64,000 nucleotides of DNA from Cupriavidus necator A5-1. GTDB taxonomy: Bacteria; Pseudomonadota; Gammaproteobacteria; Burkholderiales; Burkholderiaceae. Below the pieces are notes generated by a model. The model was given only the letters and a program-made list of their open reading frames with translations. It was not told the origin of the DNA and ran no database searches. The stretch lies in NCBI RefSeq assembly GCF_000744095.1, contig NZ_JQLI01000001.1:992001-1056000 (forward strand). The letters run 5' to 3'. The translations under genes were made by a program, and so were the position numbers. Position 1 is the stretch's first letter. Each line of letters starts with the position of its first letter. This document shows positions 28,025 to 37,900 of this stretch, piece after piece.

Positions 28025-30520
28025 TCAGTTCCGCACAATATTTGCAGTGGCCATCATGTCGTCACTATCCGCCGTCGAACCAAAGCGCATCGAATCGAGA
28101 TGCAAGACAACCGTGCGCAACTTGTCCATATCTTCTTCGCGCAGCGCTTCAGCACCGAGCTTGGCAAGCTGGGCGTGCTGGGCAGCGTCCGGGAAAAGAT
28201 GCGCATCCTTTGCGAGCCAGTTGAACCGGTCAATCACAAACCAGTCCTGACGCCACAGGATCAGGAAATTCTTGCTGCGCATCTCATCGGAGAGGGATTC
28301 GAAATCCCCACTCTTGTTGTCGATCGCACGCTGCGCCGTTCTCGCCAGGTTGTCGTAGGCCGAGGCCTCAGTCGGTCGAGCATGCTCGCGTACGTATTCA
28401 TCGAAGTAGCCAACCAGCCGGTCCATCTCCATCTGCCGGATCTCACGCAGGTTGTCCTTACGCGCCATCGCAAGAAGCCGCTTCGCTTCCTGCACGTGAT
28501 CCATCGCCTGCTTCGCGGACTCCTCGTCCGCATCGCGGGAGTTAGCCTTCTTGGCCTGAGCGAGCCGTTCGCGAGCTTGATCCAGCTTCGGATCCTCCAC
28601 CTTCGCTGCCATCTCTTCAAGACGCTTCAGCGTATGGTTAGTCTCTTCCCGCACCAGCGCAGCCGCCTTTGTGTAGTCGATCTGTGCGTCCACGCGCGAG
28701 TAAAAGTTGCGGTCGGAATCGAACGAGCCGCCGATCGACGGCACAGACACCTCGACCCTGATTGCGCCGGAATCTGACACCTCATAGTCGCAGGCCAGTT
28801 CGGCGCCCGCAGCGATGACCGCATCATGGAAATCGGTGCCCTTAATGGCAAACATCCCGATGAAACGGTTATCCGTGATGGGGTCCGAGATATCGCCTTC
28901 CCAGAGCTTGAACTTGAGCGAATCCGACGATCCGGCACGTAGCGACTCCTCGGCGCGGAAGACCTTCCTGCCTTTCTTCGGCAACTGATCGCCTTCGCGT
29001 ACTAGATAGTCAAGCACGGCGCGACCGCCGATCTTGTCGCGCGCCTCGACGCCGATGGAATGCGATGCCGGAATCGCGTCGATGCTCGCCGCCGTCCGCG
29101 CGATCACGATCTTGTCGTCCTTCAGCGAGAGCGGGCCACCCGCGGCATCGAAAACGAACACCTTGAAGGTGTTGTCGCCGGGTTTCGGCAACATCAGATC
29201 TAAAGATGCACCATCTTTGAGCGGCACGCGGCCAGACGACCAGCCGGTGTCCAGGCTGTCGATCTGGAATTCCGCTCCGGCGAGCGCTTTGCCGCCAAGC
29301 TTTACGGCGATCTTAGCCTTTGCGTCAGGCGTCCGCGCGATGAAATTGAACGAAATGTCCAGCGCGCCGCCCGCGCTCAACGCACCGCGCGCGCTCTTGC
29401 GGCCTCGATTTTGCGATTGCCAGTCGATCGATTCGGCGAACACTGCGGCGCCTTCGGCGACGGCCGTCATCGGATTGACGTCCAGCGATGGAGCGATGCC
29501 AAGCTCGAACGAGACCTTGTCGCGAAGCGGCTTGTACTGGGTGGGCCCGCCCACGAAGACGACACGCCCGACGTCCTGCGAACTGAGGCCCGCCTTTTCC
29601 AGCGTTTCACGCGCCGACTGAATGCCCTCTTCCACCTTCTCGGCGATCAGCGCATCGAGTTGCGAACGCGAGAACGGGATGTCCACGTAGATTTCTTCGC
29701 CGGCCTCGTCACGCACACCCAGGTCGGACTCCGTCAGGCTGATGACGGATTCTTCCTTGGCGGAGAGCTCGATCTTCGCTTTCTCGCTTGCCCACAGGCA
29801 CATCCGCAGCAGCGACTTGTACTTTGCTGACGTAGTGAGGTCTGCCGGCAAGTCGAAGTTCTGCAGCAGCCAGGTTTTTACGACGTTGTCGAGGATGGCG
29901 CGGTCGAAATCCGTGCCGCCGCACATCGCGACGCCACCGTGCGCGAGCAGGCTCACACGACCACTGATGCTTTCCGCAATGGCAATGTCCAGCGTCCCGC
30001 CGCCGAGGTCATAGACCAGGAAGATCCCGTCACCTTTGCGCTGACGCATGACGCTCATGACGGCCGCCACCGGCTCTTGCATGAGCGCGACCCGGCCCAA
30101 GCCCGCCATCTCGGCCGCAGCCATGGTGGCGTCCTTTTGCATCTGGTTGAACGCAGCCGGCACCGTGATAACGGTCCCCGTCTCACCGCTGTTGCGAATC
30201 TCTTCCGGCAAATAACCGAAGCACAGCTTCAGGATCTCTGCGGAGCATTCTTCAGGCGTCATCGTGACCGAGACGGCGCTGAGCTTGACGGGCGTGCTGG
30301 TGCCCATCATCCGCTTGAATTTGACCGCCGCGTTGTCTGGGTTCTTTGCGGCGCTATCGTATGCACGCTTGCCGAGATACTTGTTTCCGCGACGATCGAT
30401 GAAGATCGCCGACGGCGTTACGTCGTTTTGCTCGGGGCTCTTGTAAAGGCGAACATTCTCGCCATCGTACGAGCAGATTGCGCTATTGGTCGTACCGAGG
30501 TCAATACCGATGTACTTCAT
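28025..30520 (-). CDS. Divergent Hsp70 (DnaK-like) protein (831 aa)
   Basis: The nucleotide-binding domain is complete: MKYIGIDLGTTNSAICSYDG (phosphate 1), VITVPAAFNQMQKDA, FLVYDLGGGTLDIAIAE (phosphate 2), GGTDFDRAI and VVFVGGPTQYKPLRD (adenosine motif). After about residue 380 it departs from DnaK. The beta-rich region has inserted repeats and a long charged helical C-terminus (KLDQARERLAQAKKANSRDA, RLLAMARKDNLREIRQMEMD), and the EEVD-like tail is absent. At 831 aa it is about 200 longer than DnaK. The ATG overlaps the stop of the GrpE-like gene by 4 bases. It is probably a specialised chaperone for this operon, not a housekeeping copy. Confidence 0.93.
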   Translation of the reverse strand: MKYIGIDLGTTNSAICSYDGENVRLYKSPEQNDVTPSAIFIDRRGNKYLGKRAYDSAAKNPDNAAVKFKRMMGTSTPVKLSAVSVTMTPEECSAEILKLCFGYLPEEIRNSGETGTVITVPAAFNQMQKDATMAAAEMAGLGRVALMQEPVAAVMSVMRQRKGDGIFLVYDLGGGTLDIAIAESISGRVSLLAHGGVAMCGGTDFDRAILDNVVKTWLLQNFDLPADLTTSAKYKSLLRMCLWASEKAKIELSAKEESVISLTESDLGVRDEAGEEIYVDIPFSRSQLDALIAEKVEEGIQSARETLEKAGLSSQDVGRVVFVGGPTQYKPLRDKVSFELGIAPSLDVNPMTAVAEGAAVFAESIDWQSQNRGRKSARGALSAGGALDISFNFIARTPDAKAKIAVKLGGKALAGAEFQIDSLDTGWSSGRVPLKDGASLDLMLPKPGDNTFKVFVFDAAGGPLSLKDDKIVIARTAASIDAIPASHSIGVEARDKIGGRAVLDYLVREGDQLPKKGRKVFRAEESLRAGSSDSLKFKLWEGDISDPITDNRFIGMFAIKGTDFHDAVIAAGAELACDYEVSDSGAIRVEVSVPSIGGSFDSDRNFYSRVDAQIDYTKAAALVREETNHTLKRLEEMAAKVEDPKLDQARERLAQAKKANSRDADEESAKQAMDHVQEAKRLLAMARKDNLREIRQMEMDRLVGYFDEYVREHARPTEASAYDNLARTAQRAIDNKSGDFESLSDEMRSKNFLILWRQDWFVIDRFNWLAKDAHLFPDAAQHAQLAKLGAEALREEDMDKLRTVVLHLDSMRFGSTADSDDMMATANIVRN

Positions 30521-30891
30521 GCTTGCCCCTTCTTGAGCATAATGGTTCCCTGCCGCTTCAGGCCTTCCGGGCCCATGATAATGGGCTCGACCATTTGATC
30601 AACAATTAGGGGATCTTCCGGGGCGAAGTCACCGAGGTTCAATGCTGACGCAGCAATACCCGGGTCAAAGGGCTGCCCTTCAACGTTCACGAGCTTCAAC
30701 CCGCTCGCGGCCAGGCTTTCCTCGACCTTCTTGTGAAAGTAGCGAACTTGGTTGACGTAACGGGATCCTTCACCCGCGTCCATCTTGCTCAAGACCCGTC
30801 CGAACAGTTTTGCGAAGCGCCAGCTCTCTACAGCGATATCGAGCAGAGACTGCTCAAGCTGTTGGCCTTCCGGATTCTGATTTGTTGTCAT
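30517..30891 (-). CDS. GrpE-like nucleotide-exchange factor (124 aa)
   Basis: The sequence SLAASGLKLVNVEGQPFDPG and later VDQMVEPIIMGPEGLKRQGT matches the beta-wing domain of GrpE (GVxxxxxxGxxFDPxxHxA...V.xxGYxxxGRVLRPAxVxV). The long N-terminal coiled coil of DnaK-type GrpE is reduced to about 50 residues. The start is set at MTTNQNPEGQQ; the upstream frame has no ribosome site, and SD quality is modest here as well. First gene of the operon, translationally coupled to Hsp70 (ATGA overlap). Confidence 0.75.
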   Translation of the reverse strand: MTTNQNPEGQQLEQSLLDIAVESWRFAKLFGRVLSKMDAGEGSRYVNQVRYFHKKVEESLAASGLKLVNVEGQPFDPGIAASALNLGDFAPEDPLIVDQMVEPIIMGPEGLKRQGTIMLKKGQA

Positions 30892-31038
30892 TGATCGCTG
30901 GCCGTCTCGCTTAACGCGAGGCCGAAGGGCATCGGACGGCCACTCCCTATTTGGATTGATTGTTATTTCGAGCCTGAACCACCCTCGCACAAAGGCACTG
31001 GCGAGTTTAGCAAGGATCGACACCGCACAAAGCGCTGG

Positions 31039-31058
31039 TTCCAGCAAACAACACTTGC
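31039..31058. repeat. 20-bp direct repeat, copy 1
   Basis: TTCCAGCAAACAACACTTGC. A second copy with one mismatch (A to G) is at 31393-31412. The two bracket the small membrane ORF at 31194-31358 and lie upstream of the Hsp70 operon. Confidence 0.6.
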
Positions 31059-31091
31059 TCAATGCCATGGCTGCAAGAAGAGCTCAGGGGC

Positions 31092-31107
31092 TTTCACGAA
31101 CGTGAAA
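31092..31107. promoter_or_regulatory. Operator-like palindrome 1
   Basis: TTTCACGAACGTGAAA is a perfect 7-bp dyad with a 2-bp centre. A similar dyad TTCACAATCGTGAA is at 31485-31498. Each follows one copy of the 20-bp direct repeat, in the region from which the Hsp70 operon (left) and the small ORF (right) diverge. Confidence 0.4.
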
Positions 31108-31193
31108 CACGCCCAGTACCAGGGCGCCGTCAAATCCAACGAGAAGTGCCGGCACCTATACTTACCGTGGTCACTCGCTTTGGAGAACCCTCG

Positions 31194-31358
31194 ATGGATT
31201 ACGCCAAGTTGAGATCCCTGATGAACGAACAGATGGAACTGACTGCGAAGCTCTCGCGTGAGAGCGCGCGCCTAGCAGAACAGCCAGCTTGGCACCCCTT
31301 CGCCATCGCCGCCACCATCCTCGGACTAGCCGTTCTAGTCACAAAATTGATCGGATAG
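31194..31358 (+). CDS. Small membrane protein (54 aa), divergent from the Hsp70 operon
   Basis: A strong GGAGA lies nine bases before the ATG. The product MDYAKLRSLMNEQMELTAKL... has an amphipathic helix followed by one membrane helix (HPFAIAATILGLAVLVTKLI). It is the only coding frame between the GrpE-like gene and the kfrA/hns scar. Unknown function. It might be a toxin-like or anchoring peptide, but nothing in the sequence decides this. Confidence 0.5.
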   Translation: MDYAKLRSLMNEQMELTAKLSRESARLAEQPAWHPFAIAATILGLAVLVTKLIG

Positions 31359-31392
31359 GTTTAGCAACGAACAGCCTACTGAAATGCCGCAC

Positions 31393-31412
31393 TTCCGGCA
31401 AACAACACTTGC
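31393..31412. repeat. 20-bp direct repeat, copy 2
   Basis: TTCCGGCAAACAACACTTGC, 19 of 20 identical to 31039-31058, 354 bp away. Confidence 0.6.
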
Positions 31413-31484
31413 AAGTTTTGGAGGCTCACCAAACGTACCAGAACTTTTGGGGGATTGACGGCCGGTGGACAAGCTGACTGCATT

Positions 31485-31498
31485 TCACAATCGTGAAC
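31485..31498. promoter_or_regulatory. Operator-like palindrome 2
   Basis: TTCACAATCGTGAA: 5-bp arms with a 4-bp centre, the same arms as the dyad at 31092-31107. Confidence 0.35.
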
Positions 31499-31539
31499 TA
31501 CCGATCAAAGCGAGTTCGCCAGCGTGACCGGCGAGCCTA

Positions 31540-32500
31540 TCCGACCCTGGTACCCGTCCTGTGCCAGCTCAGCCTCTCCGCGTTGCGGTAGCAAAGAGCC
31601 TGCGGTGCAGGCGGAGGCGGCTCAAAGCACCCAGCCGCCTCCAGTTCCTCCATCGTGAGCCGGTACTCGGCCATCGGCGTCTGGATCCAGCGGATCGCCG
31701 CCGTCCGCACAATTTTCGTTGCCATCGCTGCCATCGCTGCCATCGCTGCCATCGCCGCTGTCGCTGCAGTCGGCCGGGTGGGAGGGTTGCGGCAGGTTAC
31801 TTCGTGTCCTTCACCTTGTTTTTCGGCCGGCCCTTCGTTCTGTGCTGCCTTCGCGGTCGTCGCCGGCCCGGCCGCCGTGCGGCGCCATCCCCAGCACCGT
31901 CCCGCTCGCGCGACGCCACCCGCGATTCTGCTAGCAGCTGGCGCGCCAGCGACGTTTCGGCCTCGGCCCGCTCGACCCGGCGCTACACCACCGTTAGTTC
32001 GCCGCGCAGGTCGTCGGCCGTGCGCTCGCTCTGCCGGCGCGGGTGGCTCCGCGTCGAGCTCGCGCAAGCTGCCCTGCTCGCTGGCCCTCGGTATTTCTGT
32101 TGGGGGGACCGGCTCGCGGGCGCGCGCCAGCTCCGCCAAGAATTGAGTACGGATTTCCGCGAACTGCCGGCTGGCTGCGCCCAGCTCCACCCGCCCCGCG
32201 TCGCGCCTGGCGCTCGGCGGCCGGCGCCGCACGGTTTTCCTCGATCGCCTGCCGCGCCTCGGCCACTTGGGCGGCAATCGCGGCGGCGTCCTCGCGCGCG
32301 GCAGCGGTCTCGGCGGTGCTTGCCGCATCGTGCGCCTCGGCGCGCAGCCTGGCCAGCTCGGCGCAAGCGGCCCCGTTGGCCACCTACTCGATCATCTGCA
32401 CCGCCCCAGCGGCGATATGCTTAGCGAATCCGGCAGATTCGGGTGTTGATGTTGACGCGCGTGCGACCGCGCAACTCGCCCTACGCCAGCTACCGGACAG
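31540..32500 (-). pseudogene. Degraded kfrA-hns cassette, copy 3
   Basis: On the minus strand, pieces of KfrA can be followed from ELRGRTRV near 32480 through ELARLRAEAHDAAS and the coiled coil. Then comes the H-NS-like piece AAIRWIQ.PMAEYRLTMEEL, AAGCFEPPPP and LCYRNAERLSW. Frameshifts, an in-frame TAG and a run of nine-base repeats (about 31718-31755) show decay. The H-NS core ends in GTRVG instead of the normal tail. Orientation is the same as in all other copies. Confidence 0.75.
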
Positions 32501-32678
32501 GGGCCAGTCAATCGCCCTCCAACAGGAAAGGTAACCGGCCGGCCGGTGCTCCAGCTGGTGAACGTAGGCAAAACGATCTTTGGTATCCTTATCCTGCATT
32601 GACTTCCAGAGCCTGCATATAGAGCAGACGCACCGATTGCTCTATTAAATAGCATTACTTATAACGCAGCTCACTAGT

Positions 32679-34385
32679 CTAGGGGGTTAATTTCCGGAAA
32701 GTGTGATTGCACGTCCGACATGATATATCAAGCAACTTCCCTGCTGGAACTCGAAGTCCTTGGTCGCACCTCGGACATTTAACTATAACCGTCATATTAA
32801 GCTCTGCATACTTAGGCCACGGACGACGATGATTTGCTCTAGTGTTTAGAGACTCAGCGGCTTCTGTTCGTGCAGTAGTCCCTTCCTTTGGATGAGCTGC
32901 TTTCTCCATCTCGTTATCGGAGCGCACAGTAGCATGGCCACAGCTTGGCGTTTCGATTTTCCGTTGACGTTCCAATGATCTAACTGCATCAGCCATCTTT
33001 GACGCGTTTTCCCGGGCGATCTCCAAACTAACGTCCAGTCTCTCCTTGATCTTCTCGTCGCTTGCGATCTGGCGGGCCCGGGCGAGCATACCAATACATG
33101 AGTCCCATTTCGACGTCTTTTTGCCATATGCCACCGCGCATAACATGGCAGTAATTGCCATATAGTTGCAGCCCTCAATCCAACGTGAGGTGTTTTGAGC
33201 GATGCCTGCTTCCCGCATGAGTGGCATCCCAGAAAGGAGGACGCGCGTACCTTCATCGAAACCTACCGTAGGATCGCGCTCCACCATCTCTTTGACGGAC
33301 ACGCAAAGATCCTGCAAGGACTTCAGAGCGGCCTGAGCGGCGCGCTTCTCAGCGATGTTCTTCAAGACTGCCTCGTCGGCCTTCACGCGTTCAAGGAACT
33401 CCGGCAGGCATTCGAACATCTCTTTGAGAAGCAAAGTCAACTGGCATGCTTGTTCGAGCCTGTCGTGATCATTGAACAGATCGATGGCGAGACTGCGCAC
33501 GCTGTTGGCCACGCGTGCACTGGAGTCGTGGTCACGGCCTCGTGACGTTAGGCTAACCAGTAGCGGCCTGGCGAACTTACACCAATTGCGAACGACGTTA
33601 TCGAGCGCTCCAACGATCGAAGCCAACACGGCTTCCGGCGCGTCGGCCTTTTCTCGAGCGGCAGAGGTCAGCTTTTCGATGTTAGCTGCTTCCTTTTGGA
33701 GGAAATCCTGCGTTTCGACTGCGTAGCTGTCCACCAAATCGTCAACGAGCTGCGGGGCGTGCGCCTTCCCATACATCGTGGTACCTTCGACCACGAAGGT
33801 CATGACATTGATGCGATCTTCAGTGCTCAGCCGGTTAAGGGTATCTTGAATGACCTTCCGATAGTGTCGCTTTCGGTCGACCAATTCCTCCTCTACCTGG
33901 TCGACTCCGCGTACCTCAGGGAACATCGAGAGGGCGCGATCCTCATTGATCTGCCGCAGAATGGCTGGTGCGTCCAGCCCGTCAACGAGGTACGCCATCT
34001 GCTCAATGAGATCTACCAGCCTCTCCCAATCCAGCCGCTCATCCACCGCTTCAAACGCTGCAGTTAGCACATTGCAATGCGCCAGCGCTGGCAAATCCCT
34101 CCTGTCAATGAGAGACATCGGGTCCGATCGGACCGCATCGATCAGCGCCACCATCATGTGCGGAGACACGCTCGGTAGCCAGCCAATCTCGGCATTCAAT
34201 CGTATCCGAGGGTTGGTGAGGTCGGCACGCGCCTTTTGGCACAGATCGTAATCGAGGCTGAGCGACGCCTTATCTGCGAGTTCGATAATCGTCTTTCGGT
34301 TGTCGCGTGTCGTTGCGCCAAGCACAGCGAACGGGCTGCGCAGGATATCGATACGCGGTTCCACGTTATTCGCCGAATTGATCAT
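32679..34385 (-). CDS. J-like paralogue with C-terminal zinc ribbon (568 aa)
   Basis: It is collinear with the protein at 23931-25601 for about 450 residues (LRSPFAVLGATTRDNRKTII, FPEVRGVDQVEEELVDRKRH, FNDHDRLEQACQLTLLLKEM). The C-terminus differs. Instead of membrane segments it has a linker and a four-Cys ribbon (VKCPRCDQGLRVPAGKLL, then ISCRTCNHTF). The HPD motif is again absent. It is the surviving gene of a second, largely deleted Hsp70 operon. It may have become a soluble partner of the first operon. Confidence 0.75.
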   Translation of the reverse strand: MINSANNVEPRIDILRSPFAVLGATTRDNRKTIIELADKASLSLDYDLCQKARADLTNPRIRLNAEIGWLPSVSPHMMVALIDAVRSDPMSLIDRRDLPALAHCNVLTAAFEAVDERLDWERLVDLIEQMAYLVDGLDAPAILRQINEDRALSMFPEVRGVDQVEEELVDRKRHYRKVIQDTLNRLSTEDRINVMTFVVEGTTMYGKAHAPQLVDDLVDSYAVETQDFLQKEAANIEKLTSAAREKADAPEAVLASIVGALDNVVRNWCKFARPLLVSLTSRGRDHDSSARVANSVRSLAIDLFNDHDRLEQACQLTLLLKEMFECLPEFLERVKADEAVLKNIAEKRAAQAALKSLQDLCVSVKEMVERDPTVGFDEGTRVLLSGMPLMREAGIAQNTSRWIEGCNYMAITAMLCAVAYGKKTSKWDSCIGMLARARQIASDEKIKERLDVSLEIARENASKMADAVRSLERQRKIETPSCGHATVRSDNEMEKAAHPKEGTTARTEAAESLNTRANHRRPWPKYAELNMTVIVKCPRCDQGLRVPAGKLLDISCRTCNHTFRKLTP

Positions 34386-34440
34386 TTTCTGTTCTCGAAT
34401 GGTTACGCAAGAGCACAGAGAGTTCTGACCGCAAGACGCC

Positions 34441-34680
34441 CGCTATTCTCCCTTCCGTTCGTCGTCCTCGTCTTCGTTCTTGTCGTTGTTTTCGTCCGGG
34501 CCCGCACAGCGCTGGGCGATGGCTCCGGAGCGCGATCTTTGATCGTCTACTTTCACCGCCATCTCTTCAAGGCGCTTCAGGGTGTGATCCGTCGCTTTCC
34601 GTACCAAGCCAGCGCTTCGTGCTTCATGGACTTGAGCTGCGCGTCGAACCGGGAGTAGAAGTTCTGCCTTTTCGCACGCC
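34441..34680 (-). pseudogene. Fused tails of a second membrane-protein gene and a second Hsp70 gene
   Basis: The minus-strand reading gives NFYSRFDAQLKS, then after a frameshift HTLKRLEEMAVKVDDQRS, which matches the Hsp70 at 30520-28025 (NFYSRVDAQIDY, HTLKRLEEMAAKVEDPKL). This is joined directly to an acidic tail like the end of the membrane protein at 26560-25661. The DNA around 34515-34540 (GCGCTGGGCGATGGCTCCGG) nearly equals 25821-25840. A deletion removed the AAA+ gene and most of the two flanking genes of a second operon copy. Confidence 0.8.
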
Positions 34681-34714
34681 TAGCGATGTTGCAACCCCAT
34701 GAGTCGCAACAGCT

Positions 34715-34760
34715 TTTTGAACCAGACCGCCAGATTTAGCACGAAAGGTACAATGACCCC
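34715..34760 (-). repeat. Solo IS-end-like repeat 3
   Basis: Minus-strand GGGGTCATTGTACCTTTCGT continues into AAATCTGGCGG. As at 13506, it directly follows a TAG that closes a small truncated frame (34762-34760). It marks the border between the Hsp70 fragment and the exonuclease operon. Confidence 0.5.
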
Positions 34761-34888
34761 TAGTCTAGTCGGTAGAACGTAGTCGCGTTCGTTGGCTCGA
34801 TGGCCTCCTCTGAGTGGAAATAGTCGAGGTAGATATCCAGTATGTACGGTTCAACATCCACCGCAGCCAGGCCCATAGCGTTCGCCAT
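34760..34888 (-). CDS. Possible small or truncated ORF after the Rad50-like gene (42 aa)
   Basis: The frame MANAMGLAAVDVEPYILDIY..., ending TTFYRLD, has natural-looking composition. It stays open upstream to a TGA near 34936 but offers no standard start there. It ends at the TAG next to an IS-end-like repeat. It may be the start-less remnant of a third gene in the exonuclease operon. Unrecognised. Confidence 0.25.
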   Translation of the reverse strand: MANAMGLAAVDVEPYILDIYLDYFHSEEAIEPTNATTFYRLD

Positions 34889-34928
34889 CCTGCCTGCGAC
34901 CGAAAGCTCGTGGTCCAGGTAAGCAGAT

Positions 34929-37900
34929 TCAAGTACTTGGTCCTGCGCCGAATGAATTCAGATAGCGAACGTTAACTCCTTCTCCGAAAACTTCTCTCAC
35001 GATAGAGAGTAGGTGGTCATGGTGACTCAGGAAAATCACTTGGGTGCGCTTGGATAGGTGGGCAAGCACCTGCAGCCCCGCGCGAGTCCTCTTATCGTCG
35101 AAGTTGATGAAGAGGTCGTCGGCCACGAAGGGCAATGCCGACGCTTGCTCTAGCTGCAGCTCAAGGGCGGCAAGGCGCAGAGCCATATACAACTGGTCAC
35201 GTGTGCCTTCGCTCATACCCGAGATTCCCACGGAATTACCGTTGGTCCGAATAGCAGACAACGCCATCGGTTGCTTATCGTAGTCGACTGAGAGGCGCGA
35301 GAATGCTCCGAGCGTCAGCTGTGAAAAAATGGCGCTCGCTCGGGAGAGCATCGGGCCCTGCCGGCGTTCGCGATATCGGTCAATTGCCCACCGCAGGAGC
35401 GTGGAAGCGGTCTCCACTTTGATGAAGCGCTCAGCCGCCTCTGCCATTGCAGATAGCGCTTCCTGCCTCTTTGCTTCGGCGATAGCCGCATTGGCAGCAC
35501 CAGAAATCGCGGTCAGCGCCTGACAGGCGGTCCCAAGCTCTGTTGCGATATCACCGTGAGCCTTGACGGAAGCTGCCAGCTCATTCCCAACTCTGGTAAG
35601 CTCGGTATGAACGGTCTGGATATCCGAGCCATCCAGTTCTTCCACGAGCTCTTCGAGGGCCAGCCCATCCCCTCCACTCAGGAGGTTGTTCTTGGCGTCC
35701 CCTATGGCTCCGAGCAGCGCCCGCTTACGGTCTGAGCGAGCAATCAGTGGACGCAACAAGTCAGGGGAACCAACAGCAGCAAGTAGGTAAAGCGGCCGGA
35801 GTTGAGCGGTAGCCTCGTCAACTTCCGTCCGCGCCTTCTTCACCTGGTCATTTGCGACTACGAGTTCCTTCTTGAGCCGGTCCACGTCAGACTGCGCTAA
35901 GCTAGCCACCTTAAGTCGCTTCGACAGCTCAATCGAGATACCCTCGGCGTCCAATTCAACCAGGGACGCATCGAGGTCCTGCGCTAACCGCCTGGCCTCC
36001 GACGAGAACGCTTCCAGAGCCGAGCGCATTACATTGACTTGACCGGTGCGGATTGTCTTGACCCGATCCAAGCGCTCACTAATCCTATTCACAATCGCGA
36101 TGGCGGCCTCGGTTGACGCCTCCGAGCCTGAAGCGGTAGCAAGACCGGCCTTGGCAATCGCGTCTGACCAATCGATTTCCCAGCGAGCATAGGTATCTTT
36201 CGCGAGCTTTTCATCCCGGCGAAGGGCGACGAGGTCAACCTGCGCCGTGTCCAATTGCCTCTCTCTGTGCTTGCGCAGCGCTTTTGCTTGCTCAATGTCC
36301 CCGACGTAATGCTCCGCTGCACTGCAAAGTGCATCAATGTCAGACTGTCCTTCTGTCACTATCCCAGCTTTGGTCAGGCTCTTGGCAAGATTTGCTCTGG
36401 CCTCCCCAGCATCCTCAACTTCTCGCCGAAGGTTCTCGGAGCTCTTCCTGACCTCCTCTGCCGCCTTCATCGCGTCGTCCCGGCGCGCAGCCCATGACGA
36501 AATGTCGTCAAACGCCATTCCTGCCAGTTCCTGGGCGGCCACCAATGATTCCCACTCTGTGTCGAATTTGACGACAGCTGCGTCAGCGTCACGGGACAAC
36601 TTCTCTTGACGAGATAGGGCCTCCTGCTCGCGGATAAGTCGCTGCTTCAGGTTTAGGAGCTGCGTGGCGTCGGTGACTGTGCCTACGTGCTGGTCGGAAA
36701 GGTCATCCGCAGCCCTAATTGCTTCTTCAAACGCCGGTGCGCCACTGCCCAGCGAAATCTCCCCGGACTTTATTGCCGTCCATGCCGAATCCCGAATGCT
36801 ACGAGCATCTCGTACGTGGTCGACTGTCACCACCTGATGAGCCTGAGCAAACTTGTCGACTTCGAGGTTGGTCGAGTGGACGCGCTCTTTGGCATCCTCC
36901 AAACGCTCTTCGGCGAGCTTCTTCTTGGAGAGCAACTCCTGCCGCTCGGACCGCAAGGACGAGATGCGTTCCGTCGAGGGTAGCGTCATCGACCTCAGCT
37001 CAGGAGTCGGCCGACTCCATTTACCCAAGATGGCGAGACTCGCCTTGAGGGCAGATTCGGCGCTGTCGAGGTCGCCCTTCAATCGGCGCTTGGTCCCTTG
37101 AGTGTCACGATACTTCTGTGCCGCCCGTAAAGCAGCCTGAAGCCCTATTGGGGCCTCAGGGTGAGGCGCTGCTTCAAGAAGTTTCGTGAGTTCCTTGATA
37201 TCGGCAAGCTTGTCGTTAACGGATTGCTCTGCTGTAGAGGCTGCCAACTCTAGCGTTCCCCGGCTGCGCATCAGGCTTGAGACAGTTTGAAGTAACATGG
37301 AGTTGGGGCGCGCCTTCCGCGCTCCCTCTTCGTCCTCAGGCCAGCCAAGCTCCGCACATCCGTCGCTCACCTCTCCTAGCAGAAGACCGACCTGTTGTTC
37401 TAGCTGGGCAATCTCCTCCCCATAGTTGCGGCATTGGTGTCGCGTCGCTTCGAGGTCCTGAATATCCGTCTGCAAGGAGAATAGCGCCTGGTCTACGGAA
37501 ATACCGTTCAGGTCGGCTTCCAGCTGCTCGGCCGATTCGTTGTGCACCTTGAGCCTACCCTCTGCCGCCGCCAGCTTCGTCAGCGCGCTATTGAGCGTCG
37601 CCTCCGCATCTGCCGGCAGGTCAAGGACTTCCCCAAGGGCGCTCAACTCGCCTGCATTCTCCCGCCAGACATTGAGATGGGGCGCGAGCCGTCGGACACG
37701 TTCAAGCTGATTGCGCTTGAGCTCCAGCTCGCGGCGACGTTCCTCTTCGACTTCTTGGCGCTCTTTCGCCTCTCCGACAGCGCCATGTGCAGCCCGCCAA
37801 GCGGCGGTTCGAACGATGGCAGCCTTAAGTTCTACATTGGCTTCGTCTAACTGCCTCTGGCCGACGTAATATGCGCGGTCGCCCGACTTCCGCTTGGCCC

